Origin: Dryobates pubescens
Taxonomy: Eukaryota; Chordata; Aves; Piciformes; Picidae
Assembly (NCBI RefSeq): GCF_014839835.1
Contig: NC_071646.1
Location: 3,720,001 to 3,784,000, forward strand
Direction of reading: 5' to 3'
Length of the DNA: 64,000 nt
Part shown: piece by piece, positions 23,001 to 32,909 of the stretch
How the letters are laid out: every line of letters begins with the position of its first letter
Numbering within the stretch: the first letter of the stretch is position 1
Program-made: the position numbers and the translations under genes
Notes under the pieces: model-generated
What the model was told of the DNA's origin: nothing
What the model saw: only the letters and a program-made list of their open reading frames with translations
The model's database searches: none

Positions 23001-25564
23001 GCCCTGGGGCTCAGCAGCCAGAAGCAGGGCACTGAGGATGGCAGTAGCACCCCACACATGAGGAAGAGCCCTGCTAATGTGGGGAAGAGCCCTCCTGACC
23101 TGGGGAAGAGCTCTGCTGATGTAGGGAAGAACCCTCCTGACCTGGGAAAGAGCTCCCCTGATGTAGGGAAGAACCCTCCTGACCTGGGGAAGAGCTCTGC
23201 TGACCTGGGGAAAAGCTCTGCTGATGTGGGGAAGAGCCCTCCTGACCTGGGGAAGAGCCCTCCTGACATGGGGAGAAGCCCTCCCGACCTGGGGAAGAGC
23301 TCTGCTGATGTGGGGAAGAGCTCTGCTGATGTGGGGAAAAGCTCTGCTGATGTGGGGAAAAGCTCTGCTGATGTGGGGAAGAGCCCTCCTGACCTGGGGA
23401 AATGCTCTGCTGACCTGGGGAAAAGCTCTGCTGATGTGGGGAAGAGCCCTCCTGACATGGGGAGAAGCCCTCCTGACCTGGGGAAGAGCCCTCCTGACCT
23501 GGGGAAGAGCTCTGCTGGTGTGGGGAAGAACCCTCCTGACTTGGGGAAGAGCTCCCCTGATGTGGGGAAGAGCCCTCCTGACCTGGGGGAAAGCTCTGCT
23601 GATGTAGGGAAGAGCCCTCCTAACCTGGGGAAGAGCTCCCCTGACCCAGGTGACTCAGTGCTGCTGAAACCAGCCCCAAGCCTGAAACCAGCCCCGAGCC
23701 CGAAACCAGCCCCAAGCCTTCTCCCAGCACCAGCAGCTGCAGCAAAGAATGAGGTGGAGCACAAGGACCATCCCATTGTTGCCACTAAGAAGGCCACAGA
23801 GAACTTGAATGGGTCCCTCGACAGCAGCGTGAGCCCCCCAGACCCACCAGAGGAGCCCCCTGCTCCCACCTCCCCCTCGCCCCCCAGTTCTCCGGCCCCA
23901 AGCCCGGCCTCACAGCCCCCCCCCACCATCTTCCAGTACAAAGTGCACCGAGCTGGGGCCAGCTCAGCCGAAGCGCCCTGCGCCGAGCTGCCCTGCCCCG
24001 CCAGCTCGGCCAGGAGCCCAGCGGGCACGCAGCAGGAGGAGGTCCTGATCCACCCGGTGACGGGCGAGCGGGTGGAGCGTGGCTCCCCCATGGCACTGCT
24101 CCTGGCAGCCCGGCAGCGTGCCCAGAGGGGCCGGCAAGGGGGCGAGGGGGGAGCCACGCCGCGGGCCAAGCCAGCCCTGAAATTTGGCAGTGCCTCATCA
24201 GACACCACCTCCACCACCTTCTACCGCCACGAGTCCAAGCCCTACTCCTTCACCGTGGTGCCTCGGCCGGCTGCGGCGGGGTCAGGATGCGGCAAGCCTC
24301 CATCCTTCTCCAGCTCCTCGGAGCAGGGCCGGGACGCACGGGCAGTGCCCGAGGCGCAGCCGCCAGCCTCCCCTGGGAACCAGCAGCGAGCTGCTGCCTC
24401 CAGCCTGCTGCGGGGACTGCTGGAGCAGCCGACCCAGCCCCGGCACAAGGAGGAGGAGAACGGGGAGTCGGTGCTGGACTACGGCATTATCCCCCCGCCC
24501 CCCGAATTCAGCAACGAGGCGGACGAGGCTGAGGGGTCTGTCCTAAGCCGGGAGGAGAGCCGCAAGTGCCCCAGCTTCCCCGACTGCAGCCGGGGCTCGG
24601 AGGCTCCGCGGTACTTCAGGTGGCCTGGCTACGGCCGCAGCTACGGGGCCGGCCGTGAGCCGCCGGCCCCGCCGCCCTCGGAGACCCGGAGGAACGGCGA
24701 CTTCACATTCCCGTACCCGGAGCACGGCGGCTCCGCCGGGTACCTCAGCAGCGGCCCCAACCCTCGCCCGCTGATCAAGAAGCGTTTGTACGTCTCTGAG
24801 CCCGACAGCTCCTACCCCCGGGCGGCCGCAGCCCCCCGCGGCACCGGCACCCTCTCCTCCTACGCTCCCGGCGGGTACAGCTCCCCGGCTGGGGACGGGC
24901 TCCGCCGCCTCGGCTCTGCCCACAGGAATGGCCCAGCGAGTGCCCAGGGCAGGCGGATGTCCATGGATGCTGCTGGCAAAGCCGTGCCGTACAGCAGTGC
25001 CGGGGCCGATGCCAAGTACAAGGGGCAGAACGGGGACTTCTCGCCCACCAGCGTGGTGGCAGCCAGCAGGTGAGTGTCCTGAGCCCTGCCCTGTTCTCTG
25101 TGCCCTTTAAAGTCCCAGGGTTGGCCCCAGATGACAGAAGGTGTTCCCCTTGGTTCTTAGGGTACTGTCAGACACATAGTTGTCCCCTCTCCTGGCCAAG
25201 ATCTCCTCCTGCCACCCCGGACTGGAGCCATGGCTGTGGCAAAGCCTCTGCCTGCTCCCAGCCATAACCCTGGCACTCATTGCTCTCTCTCCCTGTCCTT
25301 GAGTGGGGACCCAAAGTGACGAAAGTCACCTTGCTCCCCTGGGGAGAAAAACAAACCAAACCAAAATGATTGCAGTATGGAACAAACCTAAGGGTTTCAT
25401 GGAATAAACCCAAGGGTTTCCTTAGCTTTTGGTGACTTTCCCTCTGTGTTCCCTCCAGACCTGCCCACAGCAGCTCACCATACACTGGACCAACCAACAC
25501 CTTCACAGTCAGACCTGGAGCACGCCAGCCCATCTCCTATGTCTACCAGAGCGGCCACCGATAG
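11069..25564 (+). CDS. C6orf132: C6orf132 homologue, proline-rich protein with heptad array
   Basis: Coding exons: 11069-11213, 16129-16244, 21245-21320, 21661-25069, 25459-25564 (3852 bases, 1283 residues). The start MKKHHSVQGTFSRLFGK, the exon 2 block YYGDNRFGTVTDSGTATLK with RPRVRPLLTFLPL, exon 3 HGVAVPTPSVPQDF and YSSVGDLRP opening exon 4 all match human C6orf132 as I remember it. Exon 4 is 3.4 kb. It encodes polyproline runs of the type bound by EVH1, SH3 or profilin partners (about residues 130-200), then 28 tandem 7-residue repeats (bases 23064-23651), then a conserved-looking C-terminal part with TTFYRHESKPYSFTVVPRP and DYGIIPPPPEFSNEADEAEG. The last exon gives RPGARQPISYVYQSGHR. No catalytic domain or membrane segment is seen; the protein is mostly disordered and its role is not established. 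The start was chosen by homology and a good context (A at -3). Intron 1 and intron 2 are about 5 kb each and hold CR1 copies. Confidence 0.95.
11214..12296. other. C6orf132 intron 1, first part
   Basis: Unique intron sequence after the donor GTCAGT. No repeat or further exon recognised. Confidence 0.6.
12297..12385 (-). repeat. Short CR1 tail in C6orf132 intron 1
   Basis: A minus-oriented 3' end of about 90 bp of the subfamily with CAACCCCCCTGCCAAGGCAG, antisense to the gene. Confidence 0.75.
12386..13242. other. C6orf132 intron 1, middle
   Basis: Unique intronic sequence, AT-rich near 12970-13080; nothing else recognised. Confidence 0.5.
13243..13640 (-). repeat. CR1 fragment in C6orf132 intron 1
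   Basis: A minus-oriented CR1 copy of about 400 bp, antisense to the gene, of the subfamily whose tail reads GACCTCGAAGCTCATTGAGT and which carries CCACCGTGGCCATTAAACGA. It extends inward to the CTCTTCTCCAGGCTAAAC block. Confidence 0.85.
13641..16128. other. C6orf132 intron 1, last part
   Basis: Mostly unique sequence. A short plus-oriented CR1 tail remnant lies at about 14655-14720 (AAATGATCTTTAAGGTCCCT). The acceptor of exon 2 is preceded by a strong pyrimidine tract (CTTCTCTCCCCCCCAG). No alternative exon could be supported. Confidence 0.5.
16265..16655 (+). repeat. CR1 starting 20 bp after C6orf132 exon 2
   Basis: A plus-oriented CR1 3' portion of about 390 bp, complete to its terminus (GAGCCATTCTGAGAT). 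Its left end is only about 20 bp downstream of the exon 2 splice donor (GTGAGT at 16245). Confidence 0.88.
16656..17264. other. C6orf132 intron 2, unique part
   Basis: About 600 bp of unique intron sequence between CR1 copies; nothing recognised. Confidence 0.4.
17265..17680 (-). repeat. CR1 of a divergent subfamily, with internal triplication
   Basis: A minus-oriented CR1 of the subfamily with CACATCCAGGTGGGGGTTGA and CATGCTGAGGTGAAACTTCC, the same type as the copy at 44440. Near its inner end a unit of about 26 bp (core GGAAAGGGGCTGGCAGCTTCC) is repeated three times at 17539-17614. Confidence 0.82.
17681..18574. other. C6orf132 intron 2, unique part
   Basis: About 890 bp of unique sequence; nothing recognised. 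Confidence 0.4.
18575..18900 (-). repeat. CR1 fragment in C6orf132 intron 2
   Basis: A minus-oriented CR1 copy of about 325 bp with a decayed terminus, reaching inward to the CTTGACCTGTCCCAACAGG block. It is the last recognisable CR1 before a CR1-free stretch of about 10 kb. Confidence 0.82.
18901..21244. other. C6orf132 intron 2, last part
   Basis: Unique intronic sequence with a poly-C run of about 11 at 19561-19571. No exon or repeat recognised. Confidence 0.5.
23064..23651 (+). repeat. Coding minisatellite: 28 x 21 bp in C6orf132
   Basis: Twenty-eight in-frame 21-bp units encode heptads of two main kinds, KSSADVG and KSPPDLG, with variants KNPPDLG, KSSPDVG, RSPPDLG and KSPPDMG. Eleven units carry K/R-S-P and three more carry S-S-P, so about half hold a proline-directed phosphorylation-type site, reminiscent of neurofilament tail KSP repeats. 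Runs of identical neighbours (four KSSADVG in a row, units 12-15) suggest recent unequal exchange. Confidence 0.95.
25403..25408 (+). terminator. Intronic AATAAA in last C6orf132 intron
   Basis: A canonical AATAAA lies in the last intron, 51 bp before exon 5. If exon 4 were not spliced, translation would stop right after the exon (Ser-Arg-stop), giving a product without the exon 5 C-terminus. Confidence 0.35.
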
Positions 25565-28500
25565 GCTTGTCCCCAGGCCTGCTCCACCACCTTCACCTGG
25601 CTGGCAAGGGCTGAGAAGGCACCTGGGCTGATTGTCTCCTTCTCTGTGGACATCAGGGATGGTTCCAACCCAGCCAGCAAATGCACTGCTTGAAACTACT
25701 GATGGAGAAGGCGGGGAGTGAACCTGGGACGTGGACTCCTCTCAAAAGACTGTTCTGGAGAGTAGTTACTGCAGAGGACAGGCTGCTGCCCTGTTACATG
25801 AGCAAGTGATGCTTAGCCTTCCATTTCCCTCCCTCTATTATAGTCACAGCTGCAGCCTGAGAGGGGCTTCTAAGGCAAAGAGCATCCTGAGCTCTCTTTG
25901 AAGAGCATCCCACACTGGAGAGGTTGTTTTCAGCTTGGGTTTTCAATTGATTTAAATCCAACTTGCTTGGGAGTAAAGAGAAACCAGCTGGGAGCTGCAG
26001 TAATGGAGGTGAGGCAGAGCATAGCTCAGTGCAGGGGAACTGAAATGAGAATGTGAGGCCTGTGGGATAGAAACAAGGCTCAGGATGTTGAGCTCCTAAC
26101 CTCTTCTGTCCCTACCTCCTCCAACAGCCTTGAGCAAACCATTAATGCCACTGCCTTAAGAACAGCTCCTGGCTTTCCAAGCTGAACTGGGGCAGCTCTG
26201 CCTCTAAGGCCAGAGCCCCTTTCTGGGGGGGCAGCAGCTTGGGGAGCAGGGACCCTCTCTTTCCTGTGCCTTTTGATCACTGTAGATGTTTCTGTTGGTA
26301 ATTACTCCTCATGGCAGAAAGCTGAGGCCTGGATGGATGGCTGTGAAGCTCTTTGGAGCCTTAAGAGACAGAGCAGTCTTTGTAGTTTAGCAGCTGGTGG
26401 GTGTCAGCAGCTCACCAGGGTGCTGTGCCTGTGGTGCTTTCCTCAAGGGGTCCTGTGCCACTTCATACCCATCTAAACCCCACCTCTGGAAGCTAAGTCA
26501 TGGAGTCCTTATGAACTGTTACACTGAGGCTTGGCTCTGCTTTGCCTAATCCGGGGGACTAGGGAGTTGATTTTCAGTGTGGCTGCAGAGCATTTGATCC
26601 TCCTGGTGTGTGGAATGTCTGTGGTGACAGCCAAGGGAGCTGGCTCCCGCTGCTCCCCTAACTGTCTGGGTGCTGAACAAGCCTGTCCCTGCTTCCTGCA
26701 GTGCCCCTGAAGGGGCTGCTGCTGGCTGTGTGGTGGGAGATAGGAGTAGCCTTACAGGGGGTGCATTTAATACTCTGGAGCCAAGCAGCACAGTCTCACA
26801 CTGGCTGGCCAAAGGTTTGAAGAGCCAGCCTCCTGCTCTCTTCCTCCTAGGTTACCTTGCTGCAAATTGCTGTAAGATAAGTGTAAAAAACCAAACCTGT
26901 AGAGAATGTTTTCTGCTGACTGACAAACTAAAAGCACTTTGAGACATGAGTCTACTTTGATGGCAAAGCACTTTCTGTCCTCAGTCCTTTACAGGACTGT
27001 TGGTTCCACTCCAGTTCTCTCTCTCTGCAGGGGAGCAGATTTTGCTCTCCCCAACCCAACTCAAAAGCTTGGTGATGATGATTTCCACCCCCCTCCACAA
27101 TGGTATTTTCAAGGGAGCTGCCTGGATGTTGATGTCTTCTTGTTGATGCTCTGTGTCATTTCTAACCCTCACCTCACTGAACAGCTGCTTCAGCAGCAGC
27201 TTCGAAGTGCCTTTGAACGTGACTTTGCTGGGAATAAGATGACAACACAAATGCTATCACCCTGGCTTAAGAGCTGAGTCCAAGGGCATTGTTATGCCAA
27301 GTTGGCAGTGAGTTGGAAGACTTCCAGATGGGCTCACCCCAGCCAATACTGCAGCAACACAAATGAAATCCTCTGGGTGTTGGCTTCTAAAGCATTTGTG
27401 GAGCAAAGTGACTACGGAGTAACTGTCTGGGCCCACTTTCAGTGTGCCAGTGCCATGGTGAACAGAAGTTGCTCTGTGCAAGGAGCATATTGAGGATTCT
27501 TCCTTCTCTCTGGAGGTAAAGCTGTGATCCTCTTTGAGGGATTTTAGGGTCATGTTTTTGTCTTGGATGAAGTCTCACCAATTTAACTTGAAACAGAAGC
27601 CTCTCTGATACGATTCCAACCTAATTGTTGGGTTGGGTTCTTGATTTATTTCCAGGGAGTAACTGCAAATTACCTCTCAAAAGCAATTCCAAATGTAAAG
27701 GCTCCTTGGGAGACTCCAGCCTTTCAAGGCTGATTTTTTTTTTGCCCTGAAATGGGGGTGGGTTGGTGTGATTTCCTTCCCTCCCCCTCTCTCAAGACTT
27801 CTCCCAAATTTGGGTGTATCCAAACAAGGTTTGCTTGGTTTATTTTGGAGCAAACCAGGAAACTCCCAAGGCTGACACCTGCTTTGAATCTCCTATCTTC
27901 TGTTTCACCCAGACATGGTACTCCTGTGTAGCTGTAGTGTGGTGTTACAGTGTGGATACCTCTTGTTCCTAGCAGACATCTATTTGTTTATTTTAAGTAT
28001 CAGAAGCATGATCATGTAAGTCAGGTTTATGAAACAGCCACTGCCCACTCTGGGAGTGCAGAGCAGGCTCAGCTCTAACTAAATCAGGCAAGACTCTGCC
28101 TACAGTTGTAGAACTGGTTGGCATAGACAGCTCAGGCAGTGGAGCTACTTTATTCTTTCAAACACTTTGGACTCTCTCTCTCTGCTTCTTTTGAATGCAT
28201 TAAGCAAAACCCTAGGATTTCAGTAACAACTAGACAGCTATACTGGGGCCACTGGGAACTGTGTGACAAAGAAACCACTGTCAGAGCTGCTGGCAGGCAG
28301 AGCACTTGTGGAGAAAGCTAAATCCATAATGAAGAGCCAGGAGTGTGGCTGCAGGGACGGGCAAGAGCTCCCTGTGCCTTGGCCAGGGAAGCCCCTAGAT
28401 AAACTCTGCTCCAATTCCTGTTTCTGCTCCTCCACAGCTCTGAATTGGGAACAGGAAAGACACAAACTAAGGGGCAGAATGGAGCAAACCAACCTGCCTT

Positions 28501-28760
28501 GCAGCCCAGTCTCAGCACTGGAAGCAAGCTCAAAGCCTGACAATGGAATTCTTTTCACCCTCTATGATGCAGTTTGGTCATTCAAGTCTTGATACAACCT
28601 CAAATTATTCCCTGCAGCTGCCTCTTCCTCAAAGTGCCTGCTAATGTAGGATGTACTAAGCCAGAGCTTTACTTGTAAAGTGTTGAACAAAGTCTGTTAT
28701 TTATGAGTGCCACTGAACACCAACCTTCTTGCATTAAATATGACTGAACTCACTGTCTTC
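25565..28760 (+). other. C6orf132 3' UTR (putative)
   Basis: About 3.2 kb downstream of the stop is free of CR1, AT-richer than the surroundings, and ends at the first poly(A) hexamer seen, ATTAAA at 28733-28738. A CR1 copy begins about 130 bp further on. The absence of insertions fits transcribed UTR under some constraint; the extent is inferred. Confidence 0.5.
28733..28738 (+). terminator. ATTAAA poly(A) signal, likely C6orf132 end
   Basis: The first canonical-type hexamer after the C6orf132 stop codon, followed within 30-60 bases by a GT-containing stretch (TGTCTTCTGAGGGGTCTG). Confidence 0.45.
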
Positions 28761-28869
28761 TGAGGGGTCTGATTTATTGCAGTCTTGCTGAAGTGGGCTG
28801 TCTGCTCCAAGATGGACATCCTGGGCTCTCCCTGTGGCCAGCAGGGAAAGAGAGGGGATCCTGCCCCTT

Positions 28870-29370
28870 TGCTCTGCTGAGACCCCAACTTGAATGCTGC
28901 CTCCAGTTCTTGTGTCCCCAGCATAAGGACACAGAGCTGTTGGAGTGAGCCCAGAGGAGGCCACAAAGATGATCTAAGGGCTGGAGCAGCTCTGCTATGA
29001 GGACAGGCTGAGGGAGCTGGGGTTGTGCAGCCTATAGAAGACTGAGGGTACCTTAGAGCTGCCTTCCAGTACCTGAAGGGATCCTACAGGAAGCCTGCAG
29101 AGGAACTTTTCCTGAGGGTGTCTAGAGACAGGACAAGGGGGAATGATTTGAAGCTGAGAGAGAGCAGGGTTAGACAGGATCTCAGGAGAAAGTTCTTCAG
29201 TAGGAGGATGCTGAGACTCTTGAACAGGTTGCCCAGGGAGGTTGTGGCTGCCTCCTCCCTGGGGGTGTTCAAGGCCAGGCTGGATGAGGCAGCTGAGTCT
29301 AGTTGAGAGGTGTCCCTGCCCATGGCAGGGGAGTTGATCTCTGAGATCCAACCTAAGCCATTCTATGACC
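28870..29370 (+). repeat. CR1 copy, young-looking
   Basis: A plus-oriented CR1 of about 500 bp from the CAGCATAAGGACACAGAGCT block to the terminus. It is very similar to the opposite-strand copy at 33360-33815, sharing long near-identical runs such as CTGAGGGTGTCTAGAGACAG, so both come from one recently active subfamily. Confidence 0.88.
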
Positions 29371-30397
29371 TAAGAAGGTAGGATTATAAAGACAGGAAAA
29401 CATGGCTCAAACTGGCCTCAGCAACAGCCTCAGCTTGCTTCAGGGTTTGGGCTATTTCCTGCCCACCACTTGTTGCTATCCATGCTGTGGCAATTGAAGT
29501 GATTTTTGGAAGCTGGCAGAAGGAGGGAAGGGGCTGCTGGCCCTAACTGCCCTGTCACACCTGGAACACCCCTTGCCTCCAGCTGGCTGGGCAGGCTGGT
29601 AGAGGAGCTGGTGCAGTCCAACCTGTGCTGCTTCTATAAATAGCTGTTGGGTTTGAGCCTTTCATGGGGAACGAAACTCCCATGTGCTGCTTTGCAAGTC
29701 CAGACTAGAAGCCTGCACTGAAAACTGGGAATGCAGAGTGAGCAATGCAACATAAAAGGCAGCCTGGCCTGCACAGTGGCTTCTTCTCTCCACTCCTCCA
29801 AATTATGCCTGTTTGCATTCTCATCTCTTTCATCCAGCCTCAGAACCAGGCTTTTGGTGAGGGGAAATGTGTGGAAGGGGGTGTGTGTGTCTTGAAGCTT
29901 TCACTCCAGCCACAAGGTATTTATAGAAGTGTCCCCAAAGGCGAAGAGCACAGAGCAGAGAGGGTGTGAGAGTGCCACAAAGCCCAGGGAACCCACCCAA
30001 ATCCCTCTGCAGACAGCTTACCAAGCCAACAGCCCTCGATGTGGGGCTGGCAGCACTTCTGCCACGCTGCCTGCGTGCTGGGGCATTAAGTAGCAGTGGG
30101 AAGTGTCACCATTTAATGACATCGGTGTCGCTGTGCAGGGTTGGTGTGGCTGGCCAGGTGCTAGCCAGGGTTCAGCCTACACAAACTGCAGCTCTCTGTG
30201 CTTCTCTCAGGATGGTAAAGAGACCAAGTGCAAGCAGTTAATGAAAAAGGAGGCGCTTGAAAGCGACGTGCAAGGCTGCGGGGCCGGCGCCTTGCTGCTC
30301 CTGCAGCTGGCAGCTGCTGCCCTCCTGAGGCAGGACATTCACTCGCTGCTTTTTCAACAGATGTTGAGGGATGGGTGAGGTTTTTTTTGGTGCTGCC
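29371..30397. other. Spacer between the two synteny blocks
   Basis: Unique intergenic sequence between C6orf132 and WDR77, including a short GT run near 29880. No exon recognised. Confidence 0.45.
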
Positions 30398-30900
30398 ACA
30401 AGAGAATTACAGAATCAAAGAAGGGACCTCCAAAGGTCACCCAGTCCAACCCCTCTGCAGGCAGCAGCAGGGGCAGCCTCCGCTAGATCAGGCTGTTCAC
30501 AGCCTTATTGAGATCCATCCAGAGATGATGCCTCAATAATCTCCCTGGGCAACCTGTTCCAGCACCCTCATGGTGCAGAACTTGTTCCCAACATCCAATC
30601 TAAATCTCTTATTTCAAACCATTGCCCTTCATCCTATCACTGCAGGCCTTTGGAAACAGGCTTTCTGCAGCCTTTTTATAGCCCCCATCAGGTACTAGAA
30701 GGCTGCTGTTAGGTCTCACCTGGAGCCTTCTCTTCTCCAGGCTGAACACCCCCAGTTCCCTCAGCCTGTCCTTGTAGCAGGTGTTCCAGCCCCCTGATCA
30801 TTTTGGTGGCCTTCCTCTGGACCCACTCCATCAGGCCCACATCCTTCCTGTGCTGAGGGCTAGAAGCCCTCCATCAGCTGTAAACCCAGGGTCAATCCAT
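30398..30900 (-). repeat. CR1 copy near WDR77 3' end
   Basis: A minus-oriented CR1 of about 500 bp (CCAAAGGTCACCCAGTCCAA to CCCATCAGGTACTAGAAGGC and beyond). It lies just downstream of the predicted WDR77 poly(A) site and marks the right side of the spacer. Confidence 0.85.
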
Positions 30901-31167
30901 CACCACTGACCTGCTGTCGATCCAGGTTTCACCTTCTCTCATGGTTTCCCCGTGGGCTGTTGTGTTTTGCTCACAAGTGTCAATGTGGAGAACTTAGCAG
31001 TGGTTAGCAATGCCTGACATTTGAAGTGTTTGGGTTTTGTACAGCTCTGCACACTGGGAAACCCTGCTCCAAAGGTTTGGAAGGCAAAGCTTCCCCCCAC
31101 AGCACTTGCAGCCTGCCTGGCTGAGGAATCACAGCACCCTGGCACCTGAGCATACAGACAGTGCATG

Positions 31168-31173
31168 TTTATT
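31168..31173 (-). terminator. AATAAA poly(A) signal, likely WDR77 end
   Basis: On the minus strand AATAAA occupies 31173-31168, about 1.7 kb beyond the WDR77 stop. No earlier AATAAA was found between the stop and this site, so the 3' UTR would be about 31150-32909 and repeat-free. Confidence 0.45.
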
Positions 31174-32909
31174 GAAGAACAGAGACTGAAACCTCATTTC
31201 AGAGACTGAAACCACAGCTTCACTTGGGCTGTGGGCAGGATCTCAGCTGGCTCCTCAAACACCACAGAGGTGGCCTGGTGAAGCTCACACCCAGTTACAA
31301 GTTAAAAATGGTTTGATTTAAGGAGCTGCCTCATGCTCTCCCAAGACAACTCTTCGCCACAGACAGCACAAGACCTGCTTCAGCTCTCAGCACACCATCA
31401 GAGGGCCACAACAGGCAGCATTTTTGGCTCTTCAAAGGGTACTTGTGAGGAATCTTGTCAGTTTGGTGGGGGGTTTTTTGACAGTTTTTGACCCTTTCCT
31501 TGTCAGAGCCTGCTCCAGAGCAGCAGCTCTCTCCCAGGCTCTCCAAAAGCAGCACACCAGGCTTCGTAAGAGCAGGAGGAAAAGCACAAAGCTGGGAAAG
31601 CTCAGTCTGGCTTAAAATTACTTGTGGGCTCTACATAACTTGGCTCAACTGAGCCCCATGTTTCTGCAGGGGTAAGCCCAGGGGAAGTGGGGTAGTTTAG
31701 TGTTGCCATGGTGCTAAAGACAGGAGGAGCAATCATGGCCAGGGCATTTTTGTGTGGCTACTCAGGACCTGCTTTATGGTGACTAGGCAAAGTTAGGGCA
31801 GACCAAGCTGTATCTAGAGCAGTGGCAATGCATGCAAGCCTTTTTTCCCCCTTTTTTCAATCAAGTGTGTTTCAGAGAAAGAGTTCAGTTTGAAAAGGAT
31901 GTGGGATGCTACCAAAAAACCACCTCTAAGGATTATGTGGAGCCTGCTTCGGGGGAAGGCTTGGTCCCCTCAGTCACTGGCACAGTCAGTCACAAATGCT
32001 TAAGGAATCTCATTTATCACTAAGCAGAGTCTGTTTATGGGAGCAAGCACATGAAAACTGAAGTCCTTAGTCCAGTTTTTCCCTTACATAAGCTTTTGTT
32101 CACAGGTTTTATCTCTGTTTGTCTTCAGCACAGAGGAGATGAAACACGCTGTCCAACAGCACAGCTGCTGCCTCCTCCTGGCTTTCAGCAGGCCACAGCA
32201 ACAGCCTCTTTGAGCTGGCCTCAGCTGCCAAGTCCATGCTGGGCACCACAGCTCCCAGGTTTCGGCAGGTCGTGCACTGTCAGGGAGGTGTTTTGATCAC
32301 AGGGCTACAGCTGGGATCCTGATCAGCCAGCACACAGAGCTCCACACCCAAGCACTGCTATTCTACCAGTGAGTAGCCAGTGCTCCCCACAGGATACACA
32401 CCAGATGTTGAAGACCAACCCTCTCAACCACCTGCTGCACCGAGGACATCAGTGGAACCCTTCCAGTCCTGAAATGCCAACACATCCTCCTGCTCTCTTG
32501 GAAGAATTGATTTGCACAGCCAGGGTGAGGCTCTCACATCCAACTAACAAGAGGTGGTGTTTTTAACCTCCCCCCCACCACGTTTCTATTAATGGATGGA
32601 GAACTGAGGGAGCAACTGAGTCTTTCTGACACTGATACCCAATTCCCTGTCTCTCCAAGTCTCCTCTGTGCCTGAAGTCAATTTTTTTCTGGGGAGAATA
32701 CTGAAGTCTTATCACAGGTGCCACCAACTCTTGAGGGCAAAGCTTGGTTTGCAACTAACTTGGGCCTAACTCAAAATTACTACAGGAACCTCCTCAGTCA
32801 CAAGCTTCCAGGCAGCCAGCAGACCATACCTGCTCCACTTCACACACCTCTGACTTCAGCAGAATCAAAGTTATGCCAGGAAGGAATCTGGACCACAAGT
32901 TTATAAAAA

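Noticed and set aside
22595-24217. A 540-codon open frame on the minus strand opposite C6orf132 exon 4.
   Set aside because: It is a shadow of the 21-bp repeat and the high-GC exon; the plus-strand frame has clear homology and splice sites, the minus frame has none.
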